Source of the DNA: Pseudomonas sp. WN033
GTDB lineage: Bacteria > Pseudomonadota > Gammaproteobacteria > Pseudomonadales > Pseudomonadaceae
Reading direction: 5' to 3'
Assembly: GCA_002287035.1 (NCBI GenBank)
Contig: NSKG01000004.1
Location: forward strand, 389,540 to 453,539
DNA length: 64,000 nucleotides
Part shown: positions 27,923 to 37,152 of the stretch, piece after piece
Position numbering within the stretch: the first letter of the stretch is position 1
How the letters are laid out: each line of letters begins with the position of its first letter
Made by a program: the position numbers and the translations under genes
Notes under the pieces: generated by a model
Databases searched by the model: none
Seen by the model: the letters and a program-made list of their open reading frames with translations, nothing else
Told to the model about the DNA's origin: nothing

Positions 27923-28823
27923 GGCGTTGGCGGTTCTCGTCCTGCAATAACCGTATGAAAGCCCGGGCGGCCGGCGACAGTGGTCGTCCGACCCGGGTCA
28001 CCAGGCCATAGCTGGTACCGGGCAGCAGTTCCGGCCAGTCCAGCAATACCAGCTCTCCTCGTTCCAGGTCCGGGCCCAGAATATCCCGAGTGGCAAAGCT
28101 TAGGGCGTCACTGTGGCGTACCAGGCGCATCAGTACGTCCAGGTTGTCGCATTCCAGGTTGATCAGTGGCTCGCGGCCGGCAAGCGTGCGGCGCATGTAA
28201 TCATGCACCGGTTGCGGCAAGCGGAAGCTTGCCAGTGGATAGGTGTTGAGGTCGGCATTGTTTAGTCCGGCCTTGTTGGCAAGCGGGTGGCCGGCCCGGC
28301 AGAACAGTACGCTGGGGTTTTGGCGTAGCGGCAGCACATGCAATTGCGGATCCTGCTCCAGTTCCCGGATATCGGCGACGAACAGTTCCAGGGTGTCAGC
28401 CAGCAAGCGCTCGCGTAACTCTTCCCAATGCTGGATGACCAGCTTCAGCGCCACGCCGGGGTGCTGGCGATTGAACCGGCCCATGGTTGCAGGCACCAGT
28501 CGGGCAGCCGGGAAGGGACCGGCGCCAATCAGCAGTTCGCCTGACTCCAGATCGTTGAACTGTTGCAGGGCGTTTTTCAGCGCTGCACTGCCGGCCAGCA
28601 GGCGTTTGGCGTGTTCAAGTACCAACTGTCCCTGTGGGGTCAGTTCCACGCCCTTGCCGCCACGAATGATCAGTGGGCAACCCAGGCGCTGCTCCAGGTT
28701 CTGGATGCTGCGGGTGAGTGCTGGCTGGCTCAGGCCGATGGCTTCTCCGGCACGAATAAAACCCTGGTGTTCGACCAGGGCAACAAAATGGCGCAGGGCG
28801 CGCAGGTCAATTGGCTGACTCAT
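27906..28823 (-). CDS. LysR-family regulator in the copA-cueR operon
   Basis: LysR-type transcription factor, 305 residues: an N-terminal winged HTH (LRALRHFVALVEHQGFIRAG through LSQPALTRSIQNLEQRLG) and a substrate-binding effector domain from about 95. Its ATG overlaps the cueR stop by 4 bp (ATGA), so it is probably translationally coupled to the copper operon. Its 3' end overlaps flgL convergently. Effector and targets cannot be predicted from the sequence; a role in metal or redox response is only suggested by the operon. Confidence 0.88.
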   Translation of the reverse strand: MSQPIDLRALRHFVALVEHQGFIRAGEAIGLSQPALTRSIQNLEQRLGCPLIIRGGKGVELTPQGQLVLEHAKRLLAGSAALKNALQQFNDLESGELLIGAGPFPAARLVPATMGRFNRQHPGVALKLVIQHWEELRERLLADTLELFVADIRELEQDPQLHVLPLRQNPSVLFCRAGHPLANKAGLNNADLNTYPLASFRLPQPVHDYMRRTLAGREPLINLECDNLDVLMRLVRHSDALSFATRDILGPDLERGELVLLDWPELLPGTSYGLVTRVGRPLSPAARAFIRLLQDENRQRLSAAD

Positions 28824-29224
28824 TGGCCGTTGCTTCCGGTAGCGGCCAGGTTGTCGAGAATCGGACAGTCAGGCCGGGTATCACCATGGCAACAGTGCGC
28901 CAGGTGGGCGAGGGTGTCTCGGATGGCCTGAAGATCAGCGATCTTCTGTTCCAGCTCAAGCACATGTCCCTGCACCAGGGTTTTGACCTCCGCGCTGCTG
29001 CGCTCGCGGTCCTGCCACAGAGCCAGAAGCTGGGCAATCTGTTCGATCGAAAAGCCCAGACCACGGGCGCGATGAATGAACCGCAGGGTATGCAGATCGC
29101 GTTCGTCATAGCGCCGATAACCTGCGTCGCTGCGAGCGGCATTGGGCAGCAGAGCGATGCTCTCGTAATGACGGATCATGCGCGGGGTCAGACCGCTGTG
29201 TTTGGCTGCTTGGCTGATATTCAT
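28820..29224 (-). CDS. cueR: Copper-responsive MerR-family regulator CueR
   Basis: Senses Cu+ and activates copA by untwisting its promoter. The 134 residues begin [20 protein letters not shown] (MerR HTH), continue with the dimerisation coiled coil (about 75-110) and the metal-binding loop CHGDTRPDC, a Cys-x7-Cys arrangement specific to CueR-type sensors of monovalent metals. It overlaps copA by 4 bp upstream and the LysR gene by 4 bp downstream, so it is autoregulated with copA from the promoter at 31662-31692. Confidence 0.95.
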   Translation of the reverse strand: MNISQAAKHSGLTPRMIRHYESIALLPNAARSDAGYRRYDERDLHTLRFIHRARGLGFSIEQIAQLLALWQDRERSSAEVKTLVQGHVLELEQKIADLQAIRDTLAHLAHCCHGDTRPDCPILDNLAATGSNGQ

Positions 29225-31632
29225 TGCTGTTCTCTATCCAGGTCTGGCCGCCAGCGCTTGAGCAGCAGGGCATTGGTCACCACACTGACGCTGCTGGCCG
29301 CCATCATAGCGCCGGCCATCATCGGGTTGAGCAGACCGATGGCTGCCAGCGGGATGCCCAGGCTGTTGTAGATGAAGGCCCAGAACAGATTTTGACGGAT
29401 TTTGCGCCAGGTGTGCCGGGAAATATCCAGTGTCGCAGGGACCAGTTGCGGTTCACCGCGCATCAGGGTAATACCGGCGCTGTGCATGGCCACGTCGGTG
29501 CCGGTGGCCATAGCCATGCCGACATCGGCGGCGCTCAGGGCTGGGGCGTCATTGATGCCATCGCCGATCATCGCCACCACCCGGCCCTGATCGCGCAGTG
29601 CCTGCACATGCTGGGCCTTGTGCTCGGGCAGAACCTGAGCCTCGACTTGTTCGATGCCCAGCTCAGCGCCGACGCTACTGGCGGCGGCCTGACTGTCGCC
29701 ACTGATCAGCCAGGTGTCTATACCCTGCTGGCGCAACTGTGCGACGGTATCCCGGGCGCCGTCCTTGATCTGGTCGGCATAGGCCAGCAGGGCCAAGGCT
29801 TTGACTTGCCCGGGCTGCCCGGCAGCCAGCCAGGACAGGGTATGGCCTTGGGCTTCGTGGTTGTCGGCCTGGGTTTGGCTGGAGCTCAGCTCCACGCCCA
29901 ACTCATTCATCAGCAGGCGGTTGCCAAGCCAGACTGGCTGACCGTTGACCAGACCGCTGGCACCGCGACCGGCCTGAACCCGGAACTGCTCGGCGTCGGC
30001 GCTGCTGATTCCGTGCTGGATGGCATAGTCACGCAGGGCCGCGGCCAGTGGATGTTCGGCCTGACGCTGAACTGCCAGGGCCAGGCTTAGCGTAGCATCA
30101 TGCTCCGCCCCATTCAGTGGTTCAAAGGCTTGAACCACAGGCTTGCCCAGGGTCAGGGTGCCAGTCTTGTCGAAGATCACCGTATCAACCCGGTGGGCCT
30201 GCTCCAGCGCTTCAGCGTCACGAATCAGAATGCCATGGCGGGCGGCCACCCCGGTACCGACCATGATCGCGGTAGGGGTGGCCAGACCGAGTGCACAGGG
30301 GCAGGCAATCACCAGCACGGCGATGGCATTGAGCAAGGCCTGCTCCGGGCCGAACCACAGGCTGCCCAGCGCCCAGGCAGCAATGGCAATGACCAGAACC
30401 ACCGGCACGAACACCGCACTGACTCGGTCTACCAGACGCTGGATCGGCGCCTTGGACGCCTGAGCGCTTTCCACTAGTCGGACGATTTTCGACAACAGGG
30501 TGTCCTGGCCGATGGCGGCGGTATCGAGCAGCAGCATGCCGTCCTGGTTCATCGCTCCGGCACTGACCCGGTCGCCGGGCTGACGGCTGACCGGCAGGCT
30601 TTCACCGGTCAGCATCGACTCATCCACATGGCTGCCACCTTCGAGCACCAGGCCATCGACCGGAATGCGCTCACCGGGTTGAACCACGACCTGGTCACCA
30701 ACCCTGATCTCGCTCAGAGCGACCAGTTCGTCGCCCCGGGCTGTTCGCCGCCGGGCCTTGTCCGGGCGCAGGGCGGTCAGAGCCCGGATCGCTTCCAGAG
30801 TCTGGCCCTTGGCCCGGCTTTCAAGGTATTTGCCCAGCAGCACAAAGCTGATGATGACCGCCGAGGCCTCGTAATAGAGAACTGGCATCTGGCCGGCCGG
30901 GGTGCTGAACACATGCCAGGTGCTCAGGCTCCAGCCAGCCGACGTCCCTATGGCCACCAGCAGGTCCATGTTGCCGGTACGGTTGCGCAAGGCATGCCAG
31001 GCGCCTTGATAGAAGCGGGCACCGAACACGAACTGGACGATCGAGGCCAGCAGCAATTGCAACAGCGCAGGCAGCATCAGGTCGTGGCGGCCGAACAGTT
31101 CCGGCAGCATGCCCAACGCCAGCGGCGCGCTGAGCAGGGCAGCAGCAATCAGGTGTCGGCGTTCACGTTGTAGGCGCTGGCGTTGCGGATCTGTTTCAGT
31201 GTCGCCCGTCGTTTCCTGCTGGTTCAGCCACTGACCGGGGTAGCCGGCCTTGACCAGTGCCTGCAACAGGCTGTCTGGGTCGGTGCCTGCGAGCAATTTG
31301 ACTCGGGCCTGTTGACTGGCCAGATTGACCTCGGCGCTGAGTACGCCAGGGACTTTGAGCAGGGCGGTTTCGCTGCGGCGTACGCAGCCGGCGCAGGTCA
31401 GGTTGCTCAGATTCAGCAGGCGCTCTTCGATAGCTACGCCATAGCCAGCATGCTGCACAGCCTCGCAGGCGGCCGCGAGTTGTTCAGGTTGTTCAAGTTG
31501 CAATTGGGCCGTTTCTGCGGCCAGGTTGACCTGGGCGGTCCCGATCCCGGGAATTGCGCCCAGCGCCTGCTCAATCCGGCGCACGCAGCTGGCGCAGTTC
31601 ATGCCGCTGATATGGAGGGTGACTGTGCTCAT
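29221..31632 (-). CDS. copA: Cu+-exporting P1B-type ATPase CopA
   Basis: Inner-membrane copper export ATPase, 803 residues. Two N-terminal heavy-metal domains carry GMNCASC (Cys13, Cys16) and LTCAGC (Cys80, Cys83). Eight membrane segments include the Cu-binding CPC in [13 protein letters not shown]. The phosphorylation site DKTGTLT and the hinge [10 protein letters not shown] are intact. ATG 31632 follows AGGAGC. The first 20 residues of the operon lie downstream of a 19-bp-spacer CueR promoter. cueR and lysR follow in the same operon. Confidence 0.97.
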   Translation of the reverse strand: MSTVTLHISGMNCASCVRRIEQALGAIPGIGTAQVNLAAETAQLQLEQPEQLAAACEAVQHAGYGVAIEERLLNLSNLTCAGCVRRSETALLKVPGVLSAEVNLASQQARVKLLAGTDPDSLLQALVKAGYPGQWLNQQETTGDTETDPQRQRLQRERRHLIAAALLSAPLALGMLPELFGRHDLMLPALLQLLLASIVQFVFGARFYQGAWHALRNRTGNMDLLVAIGTSAGWSLSTWHVFSTPAGQMPVLYYEASAVIISFVLLGKYLESRAKGQTLEAIRALTALRPDKARRRTARGDELVALSEIRVGDQVVVQPGERIPVDGLVLEGGSHVDESMLTGESLPVSRQPGDRVSAGAMNQDGMLLLDTAAIGQDTLLSKIVRLVESAQASKAPIQRLVDRVSAVFVPVVLVIAIAAWALGSLWFGPEQALLNAIAVLVIACPCALGLATPTAIMVGTGVAARHGILIRDAEALEQAHRVDTVIFDKTGTLTLGKPVVQAFEPLNGAEHDATLSLALAVQRQAEHPLAAALRDYAIQHGISSADAEQFRVQAGRGASGLVNGQPVWLGNRLLMNELGVELSSSQTQADNHEAQGHTLSWLAAGQPGQVKALALLAYADQIKDGARDTVAQLRQQGIDTWLISGDSQAAASSVGAELGIEQVEAQVLPEHKAQHVQALRDQGRVVAMIGDGINDAPALSAADVGMAMATGTDVAMHSAGITLMRGEPQLVPATLDISRHTWRKIRQNLFWAFIYNSLGIPLAAIGLLNPMMAGAMMAASSVSVVTNALLLKRWRPDLDREQQ

Positions 31633-31661
31633 GATCCAGCTCCTGAAGATAGGACAACCAG

Positions 31662-31692
31662 ATCATGAGCCTTGACATGATGTCAAGGTCAA
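31662..31692 (-). promoter_or_regulatory. CueR-dependent promoter of copA
   Basis: On the minus strand -35 TTGACC (31692-31687) and -10 CATGAT (31667-31662) are 19 bp apart, the over-long spacer used by MerR-family activators. The spacer carries the dyad CCTTGACAT-CATGTCAAGG, which matches the Pseudomonas CueR box. Confidence 0.92.
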
Positions 31693-31717
31693 CAGCCCCT
31701 AGTATTTCCCCAACGGC

Positions 31718-32653
31718 TCAGCTCGGCTTGCTGGGATCGACAAAGCCGTCCGGTTTGACCACCAGCACATCGCAGGGGACGTCATCCAGTAGTCGCTCGG
31801 CGGTGTGCCCAAGCAGGGCGCTGTCCAGACGTGAACGCGATACTGCCCCCATCACCAGCAGGTCGATACCCTGGTCGCTGGCGAACGCCGGAATTGCCTC
31901 TTCCGGATAGCCCTGCAGCAGATTTCGGTGTGCAGCGTCTACTCCGGTCTGATTGGCCAGTTGCTCAAAAGCGCTGGCGTGGCGTTGGCGGACATCATCG
32001 GCATAACCATCGTAATCGGTGATCACGCTGGCATCGAAAACCAGGGTGCGCGGCAGCGGGTTGTAGCAGTGCACAACATGGGGCTGGCTGTTGGTTTGTC
32101 TGGCCAGACCCTGGGTCAGGGAGATCAGTTTCAGGTCCAGTGCCGCCGGTTTGTCCGCCTCGTGCAGCGGATCGACGCTGGCGCAGAGTTTTTGCAGCGG
32201 TCGATCGGCCTGCTTGACCAGCCAGACCGGTACTTCGCTATGGCGGATCAACTGCCAGTCGGTATTACTCAGTAGCAGACGCTTGAGCACATTGTGGTGG
32301 TGGGTGGTTTTCAGCACCAGATCAGCCTGGTATTCAGCAATGGCGCGCAGGATATGACGGTCCAGGCGCTTGCCCCAGAGTGCTTCGGTATCGACCTTGA
32401 GGCCCTTGGCGCGCAGTGGTTTGGCCAGCCGCTCGAGAAAGCCTTCACGATGTTTGATCAATGATGCGCGCGCCTTCTCCAGGCCGGGAGTATCGAACAG
32501 AACACCCCCGTCGAGCGCAGGAATGTAGTCGCACAGAAACAGGGTGATCCGGGCCTGCGGATAATGAGCGCTCAACTGCTCGGCACGACGCAGACAGGGC
32601 TGTTCATCTTCACTGGTGGGGTCGATGACCACCAGCATGTGTCGAATATCCAT
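31718..32653 (-). CDS. Tandem universal stress protein (UspE-like)
   Basis: Two fused Usp domains in 311 residues (about 1-150 and 160-305). The second keeps the ATP-loop-like stretch MGAVSRSRLDSALLGHTAERLL and ends CDVLVVKPDG, as in UspE; the first has a degenerate loop (KTTHHHNVLKRLLLSNTDWQL). Usp proteins help survival in stationary phase, stress and anoxia. The start at 32653 has AAAGGAG. An ANR/FNR-like box with a correctly placed -10 lies upstream. The gene runs toward copA's promoter region, 26 bp from it, but the two are separately transcribed. Confidence 0.9.
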   Translation of the reverse strand: MDIRHMLVVIDPTSEDEQPCLRRAEQLSAHYPQARITLFLCDYIPALDGGVLFDTPGLEKARASLIKHREGFLERLAKPLRAKGLKVDTEALWGKRLDRHILRAIAEYQADLVLKTTHHHNVLKRLLLSNTDWQLIRHSEVPVWLVKQADRPLQKLCASVDPLHEADKPAALDLKLISLTQGLARQTNSQPHVVHCYNPLPRTLVFDASVITDYDGYADDVRQRHASAFEQLANQTGVDAAHRNLLQGYPEEAIPAFASDQGIDLLVMGAVSRSRLDSALLGHTAERLLDDVPCDVLVVKPDGFVDPSKPS

Positions 32654-32681
32654 GATGTACTCCTTTCAAGGGAATGTTCCA

Positions 32682-32723
32682 AGGTTAGGCCATTGATCAG
32701 AGCCTTACACTGATCTGGGTCAA
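32682..32723 (-). promoter_or_regulatory. ANR/FNR-type box and -10 of the usp gene
   Basis: The dyad CTGAT-CTGG-GTCAA at 32710-32723 matches TTGAT-N4-ATCAA/GTCAA at nine of ten half-site bases. On the minus strand TAACCT (32687-32682) falls where a -10 should be if the box is centred at -41.5. This suggests activation under low oxygen, as known for several Pseudomonas usp genes. Confidence 0.65.
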
Positions 32724-32793
32724 TTTGACCGTTGCCCTTGAGAAACCTCAGGGCTGGCCGATAACCTGACAAACCATCGCAAAGATCATTGCC

Positions 32794-33165
32794 ATGTCAA
32801 AAACTCTGCTAGCCGCAATTGTCCTGGGCACTTTGGCCGGTTGCGCCTCAAATGCCCATAACAGTCACCTGAATCAGGCCTATCAGGCCTATGATCGGGG
32901 CGACTGTGCCCAGACCATTTTCCAGTTGTCCCGGGCAGAGCGGGCCAGCCGGTCGCGACCGCATCTGCAACCGGAAATCTCATTGCTGAGGGGGCTGTGT
33001 CTGGAGCGTCAGGCTCTGTACGTGGATGCCGCGCAGACTTACCGTTATCTGCTCCGACATTACCCCAATAGTGAGTATAGTTATCGGGCCGGCGCACGCC
33101 TGGAGACCTTGCGCCAACTGGGACATTACCAGCCGGATCAGCGTTTGCCGCCTGAGCGTCCCTAA
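32794..33165 (+). CDS. Small TPR-like lipoprotein
   Basis: Precursor of 123 residues with a lipoprotein signal (MSKTLLAAIVLGTLAGC, lipobox LAGC). The mature part resembles a pair of tetratricopeptide helices: LNQAYQAYDRGDCAQTIFQL and LERQALYVDAAQTYRYLLRH. No enzymatic motif is present. It is the first gene on the plus strand after the usp promoter, 140 bp away. Similar small periplasmic TPR lipoproteins occur in Pseudomonas without known function. Confidence 0.75.
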   Translation: MSKTLLAAIVLGTLAGCASNAHNSHLNQAYQAYDRGDCAQTIFQLSRAERASRSRPHLQPEISLLRGLCLERQALYVDAAQTYRYLLRHYPNSEYSYRAGARLETLRQLGHYQPDQRLPPERP

Positions 33166-33225
33166 GCGTTTCGGCTTACTATATGGCTCTTGGCCGTACT
33201 TGGGGGCTGGGCTATGCTTAGCGAA

Positions 33226-33246
33226 CTGATACCCGACTGGTATCAG
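33226..33246 (+). other. Inverted repeat upstream of the DUF4124 gene
   Basis: Perfect dyad CTGATACC-CGACT-GGTATCAG, 19 bp before the next ATG. It could be an operator or an mRNA hairpin near the ribosome site; nothing else supports either reading. Confidence 0.35.
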
Positions 33247-33265
33247 CTCCTGGACCCTAGCGGCT

Positions 33266-33697
33266 ATGCGAATTCGTCAGCTTGTCATCATCTGCCTGGT
33301 GCTGTGGTTCGGCCCGGTTGCCGCCAGCGAGATCTATCGCTGGGTGGACGAGCACGGCCAAGTCCATTTCGGTGAGCGCCCGCATGAGGGCGCACAACGG
33401 GTTGAGGTGAGACCCCAGGTGGTCGAGCGCGATGCCCAGGTGCGCCAGCGGGAACAGAATCTCCAGCGCCTGATGGATGTACGCACCGAGGAACGTGCGG
33501 CGCGACAAACCGCTGTACTTGAACAGCGGGCCAGGCAGCAAAGCCATTGTGATGGTCTGCGCCGTGAGTTGGCGCGGTTCGATGGCCGGGTCCTCTGGTA
33601 CGAGGAGGATGCCAACGGCAAGCGGGTGGAGGTGGAACCTAAACGAGTCGAGGCGCGCAAGAACGCCTTGCAAGCTGAAATCAGGGAGCGTTGCTGA
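33266..33697 (+). CDS. DUF4124-domain periplasmic protein
   Basis: The 143-residue product has a signal peptide (MRIRQLVIICLVLWFGPVAA) followed by the DUF4124 block SEIYRWVDEHGQVHFGERP, then an Arg/Gln/Glu-rich helical stretch (about 50-95) likely to form a coiled coil, and a final Cys. DUF4124 proteins are common in gammaproteobacteria and have no established role. The PilZ gene starts 3 bp after the stop codon and is probably co-transcribed. Confidence 0.8.
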   Translation: MRIRQLVIICLVLWFGPVAASEIYRWVDEHGQVHFGERPHEGAQRVEVRPQVVERDAQVRQREQNLQRLMDVRTEERAARQTAVLEQRARQQSHCDGLRRELARFDGRVLWYEEDANGKRVEVEPKRVEARKNALQAEIRERC

Positions 33698-33699
33698 AC

Positions 33700-34089
33700 A
33701 TGCAGACGACGCCCGTTCCGGAGTCCCCGGAGCATATCGAAAAACGCCAGATCACCCGGCATCAACTGGGAGCTTATCTGCAGGTTTTCAATCAGTGTAC
33801 TGGCCGTCCGATTGGCTATCTGGGTAATGTATCGCGTCAGGGCCTGATGCTGATCAGCCCGTTGCCACTAATGGTCGATGAACTGTATGAACTGCAACTG
33901 CGCCTGCCGTCCAGTTTGCACCCCTACCAGCGGCTGGACTTTCAGGCCCGAAGCCACTGGTGTCGCGAAGATGTCACACCGGGGCACTTTGATACCGGCT
34001 TCAGCCTGGTAGGTAACCAGCCGGCCTTTGCTGAACTGACCGACGCGCTGACCCGCTACTTCAGTTTCATGCACACGGAAGATGCCTGA
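33700..34089 (+). CDS. PilZ-domain protein (c-di-GMP receptor candidate)
   Basis: A 129-residue single-domain PilZ protein. The RxxxR motif is EKRQITRHQ and the second motif is NVSRQG, so both c-di-GMP contact elements are intact. ATG 33700 is used; GGGAG lies at 33683-33687, inside the previous gene's end. It is unlike FlgZ because it lacks an N-terminal partner domain. Pseudomonads have several such small PilZ proteins, many of unknown output. Confidence 0.85.
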   Translation: MQTTPVPESPEHIEKRQITRHQLGAYLQVFNQCTGRPIGYLGNVSRQGLMLISPLPLMVDELYELQLRLPSSLHPYQRLDFQARSHWCREDVTPGHFDTGFSLVGNQPAFAELTDALTRYFSFMHTEDA

Positions 34090-34137
34090 ACGCCCGGCAT
34101 CGGGTACCCTGCGGCTTTGTGTTGCAGGGAGAAGGGC

Positions 34138-35586
34138 ATGGCCGAGAGTTTTTTCTGGTACGACTTCGAGTCAACCGGCATCGATCCACGTCGTGACCGG
34201 CCTCTGCAGGTGGCCGGCGTTCGCACCGATGCCGAACTGAACGAGGTTGACGAGCCACTGTGCATCGATTGCCAGCTGTCGCCGGATATCCTGCCGCATC
34301 CGATGGCCTGCCTGGTTACCGGGATAGGCCCGGAACGGGTCATGGCCGGGCTGCCCGAGGCGGAATTCATTCAGCGCTTGCATCATGAGATGGCTACGCC
34401 AGGTACCTGTAGCGTGGGTTACAACAACCTGCGCTTCGATGACGAGATGACCCGTTTCAGTCTGTACCGGAATTTCTACGATCCCTATGCCCGTGAGTGG
34501 CAGTCCGGCAATAGTCGCTGGGACCTGCTCGATGGCTTGCGTGCGGCACATGCCTTGCGCCCCGAGGGTATCGAGTGGCCACAGCAGGACGGGCTGGTCA
34601 GCCTGCGCCTGGAGCTGCTGACGGCCGCCAATGGCATTGATCATGGCCAGGCTCATGATGCTCTGGCCGATGTCCGCGCGACCATTGCCATGGCTCGCCT
34701 ATTGCGTCAGGCCCAACCGAAACTGTTCAACTATCTGCTGGGGTTGCGTCGCAAGCCGGCGGTCAATGCCCTGATTGATCTGCGCAACGTTCGACCGCTG
34801 GTCCATGTGTCCGGTCGTTTCGGGCGTGAGCGTCACGGGTTGGCACTGGTGTTGCCGCTGGGCTGGCATCCGCTCAACCGCAATGCCTTGATTGTCTATG
34901 ACCTGGCTGCCGACCCAGGCCTGCTCAATGAGCTGACCGCCGAGCAGTTGCGTCAGCGCCTGTACACTCGTCAGGAAGACTTGGCCGAGGGGCAGCAGCG
35001 TCCGGGGCTGAAGCTGGTGCATATCAATCGTTGCCCGTTTCTGGCCGATCTGAAGGTGCTGCGCGCCGAAGATATTGCGCGTTTGGGGCTGGATATGCCG
35101 CGCTTGCTGGCTAATGCCCAGACTTTGGGGGCGTGGCGGGAAACCGGTCAGACGCTGCTCAGGGAGGTTTACAGTGATACGGCTGAGCAGAGGGAGGCTC
35201 AGTCTGATCCAGAGTTGCAACTCTATGACGGGTTTCTTAACGATGCGGACCGGCAGTTGCTGCCGGATATTCGCCAGGCCGACCCGGACACCCTGGCTCG
35301 TCACTCCTGGCCCTTGCGTGACCAGCGGCTGGTTGACCTGCTGTTCCGTTATCGGGCGCGTAACTTTCCCGATACTTTAACTGCAGGCGAGCAGGAACAG
35401 TGGCGGCAGTTTTGTCGGCAGCGGCTTCAGGGGCGGTTGCCCGGAGCACCATTGACCCTGGCAGACTTTACTCAGGCCTTGAGTGAGGCGATGCCACACG
35501 CGAGTGTTCAACAGCAGCAGTTGCTGCAAGACTGGCAGCGCTATGCCGAGGATCTGGCGCATTATCTGGCCGTGAAGATGGAGTGA
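34138..35586 (+). CDS. sbcB: Exodeoxyribonuclease I
   Basis: Single-strand 3'-5' DNA exonuclease involved in recombination and mismatch repair; 482 residues. The DEDDh catalytic domain begins FFWYDFESTGIDP (first Asp/Glu pair) and includes HDALADVRATIAMARLL (His and last Asp). The SH3-like and C-terminal helical domains that clamp ssDNA follow from about 200. ATG 34138 follows AGGGAGAAGG. The gene ends at a bidirectional terminator shared with mvaT. Confidence 0.96.
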   Translation: MAESFFWYDFESTGIDPRRDRPLQVAGVRTDAELNEVDEPLCIDCQLSPDILPHPMACLVTGIGPERVMAGLPEAEFIQRLHHEMATPGTCSVGYNNLRFDDEMTRFSLYRNFYDPYAREWQSGNSRWDLLDGLRAAHALRPEGIEWPQQDGLVSLRLELLTAANGIDHGQAHDALADVRATIAMARLLRQAQPKLFNYLLGLRRKPAVNALIDLRNVRPLVHVSGRFGRERHGLALVLPLGWHPLNRNALIVYDLAADPGLLNELTAEQLRQRLYTRQEDLAEGQQRPGLKLVHINRCPFLADLKVLRAEDIARLGLDMPRLLANAQTLGAWRETGQTLLREVYSDTAEQREAQSDPELQLYDGFLNDADRQLLPDIRQADPDTLARHSWPLRDQRLVDLLFRYRARNFPDTLTAGEQEQWRQFCRQRLQGRLPGAPLTLADFTQALSEAMPHASVQQQQLLQDWQRYAEDLAHYLAVKME

Positions 35587-35596
35587 TCCGAGTCAA

Positions 35597-35626
35597 TAAA
35601 AAACGCCCAGATCAATGGGCGTTTTT
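35597..35626. terminator. Bidirectional terminator between sbcB and mvaT
   Basis: AAAAACGCCCA / TGGGCGTTTTT stem with a GATCAA loop and A/T tracts on both sides. Placed between convergent genes, it can serve both. Confidence 0.93.
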
Positions 35627-35643
35627 TATTGTTTCAGTGCTTC

Positions 35644-36021
35644 TTAGCCAAGAACCTTGGCCCAGCTTTCAACAGTATCGGCACCGTACTGCTCTTTCCA
35701 GGCTTTCAGGGTCTTGTGGTTGCCGCCTTTGGTTTCGACAACTTCACCAGTGTTCGGATTCTTGTACTGTTTTACCTTGCGTGCGCGCTTGGCACCTGCA
35801 GTGGCCTTGCCGGCCTTGGCCGCGGGGGCCAGTTTGTTATCCGGGTCGAGCAGCGCGACTACATCTTTCAACGACTTTCCGTATTGGCTCATCAATCCTT
35901 TGAGTTTTTCTTCAAACTCGATTTCTTTCTTGAGCTTGTCGTCGTTCGACAGAGACTTCAATCGTTCGGAAAGTTCACGGATGGTTTCTTCGATCTGACG
36001 ATACTCTTGCAACTTGGACAT
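35644..36021 (-). CDS. mvaT: H-NS-like xenogeneic silencer MvaT
   Basis: Nucleoid protein of Pseudomonas that binds AT-rich DNA and silences horizontally acquired genes. The 125 residues have an N-terminal coiled-coil oligomerisation region (MSKLQEYRQIEETIRELSER to about 60), a linker, and a C-terminal DNA-binding domain with KQYKNPNTGEVVETKGGNHKTLKAWK; the GGN loop is the MvaT equivalent of the H-NS AT-hook-like motif. It could be MvaT or its paralogue MvaU; sequence alone does not fully settle this. Confidence 0.92.
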   Translation of the reverse strand: MSKLQEYRQIEETIRELSERLKSLSNDDKLKKEIEFEEKLKGLMSQYGKSLKDVVALLDPDNKLAPAAKAGKATAGAKRARKVKQYKNPNTGEVVETKGGNHKTLKAWKEQYGADTVESWAKVLG

Positions 36022-36063
36022 GGAAGTTGATCCTTGTTTCCTGAAATTGGGGATGACGTGGCA

Positions 36064-36092
36064 ATCATAGTTAAAACGACAAAGTTATACAA
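36064..36092 (-). promoter_or_regulatory. Probable promoter of mvaT
   Basis: On the minus strand TTGTAT (36092-36087), 17-bp spacer, TATGAT (36069-36064). The surrounding 100 bp are clearly more AT-rich than the rest of the window, which would suit binding by MvaT itself (inference). Confidence 0.65.
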
Positions 36093-36252
36093 TGTGTCGG
36101 TTGGAATGAGGTTGATTGAAAATTACAACTATGTGACTGCGTCGATAGGTCGCAGGCCTTTTCGACAAGTGCTGAAAATATTCATCAGGCCGGCTAGAAT
36201 GCCCGCCTTGGTCGCGTCCACTTTGTCAGGCGCGCAGTGTGGGAGTTGAGTA

Positions 36253-37104
36253 ATGCGTACCTATCGTTTGGTAATCGCCTGTCCGGATCGGGTAGGTATC
36301 GTGGCTAAAGTCAGCAACTTGCTGGCCACCTATAATGGCTGGATCAGTGAAGCCAACCATCATTCGGATAACCTGTCGGGCTGGTTTTTCATGCGTCATG
36401 AGATCCGGGCTGACTCCCTGCCATTTGATCTGGATGGTTTGCGTACGGTTTTTGCTCCTATTGCTGCCGAGTTCTCAATGGACTGGCGGGTAAGTGATTC
36501 CTCCGAGCGCAAGAAAGTTGTGTTGATGGCCAGCCGCGAATCGCACTGTCTGGCCGACTTGCTACATCGTTGGCACAGCGGGGAGCTGGCTTGCGATATC
36601 ACCAGCGTGATTTCCAACCATGATGATCTGCGCAGCATGGTCGAGTGGCACGGTATTCCTTTCCATTATGTGCCTGTCGATCCGCAGAACAAACAACCGG
36701 CCTTTGCCGAAGTGACCCGCCTGGTGGATGAGCAGGGTGCCGACTGTATTGTGCTGGCGCGCTACATGCAGATTCTGCCGCCGGAACTCTGTCAGCGTTA
36801 TGCGCATCGGATCATCAATATTCATCACAGCTTTCTGCCTTCGTTCGTTGGCGCCAAGCCCTATCACCAGGCGGCCCAGCGTGGGGTCAAACTGATTGGC
36901 GCTACCTGCCACTATGTGACCGAAGAGCTGGATGCCGGCCCTATCATTGAGCAGGATGTGGCCCGGATTACCCACCGACACAATGTTGAAGACATGGTGC
37001 GGCTCGGGAAAGACGTGGAAAAAATGGTACTTTCGCGCGGTTTGCGCTATCACTTGGAAGACAGGGTACTGGTTCACGACAACAAAACCGTGGTTTTTAA
37101 CTGA
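36253..37104 (+). CDS. purU: Formyltetrahydrofolate deformylase
   Basis: Hydrolyses 10-formyl-THF to formate and THF, balancing one-carbon pools and feeding purine synthesis. The 283 residues comprise an N-terminal ACT domain (about 1-80, ACPDRVGIVAKVS) and a formyltransferase-type catalytic domain with HHSFLPSFVGAKPYHQA and the catalytic Asp in EELDAGPIIEQD. ATG 36253 follows a GGGAG. The CBS-domain gene starts 48 bp after the stop. Confidence 0.96.
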   Translation: MRTYRLVIACPDRVGIVAKVSNLLATYNGWISEANHHSDNLSGWFFMRHEIRADSLPFDLDGLRTVFAPIAAEFSMDWRVSDSSERKKVVLMASRESHCLADLLHRWHSGELACDITSVISNHDDLRSMVEWHGIPFHYVPVDPQNKQPAFAEVTRLVDEQGADCIVLARYMQILPPELCQRYAHRIINIHHSFLPSFVGAKPYHQAAQRGVKLIGATCHYVTEELDAGPIIEQDVARITHRHNVEDMVRLGKDVEKMVLSRGLRYHLEDRVLVHDNKTVVFN

Positions 37105-37152
37105 TGGTGAATTGAGATTGTGGCCGGACCCTCCAACAAGAGAGGAGGCCCT

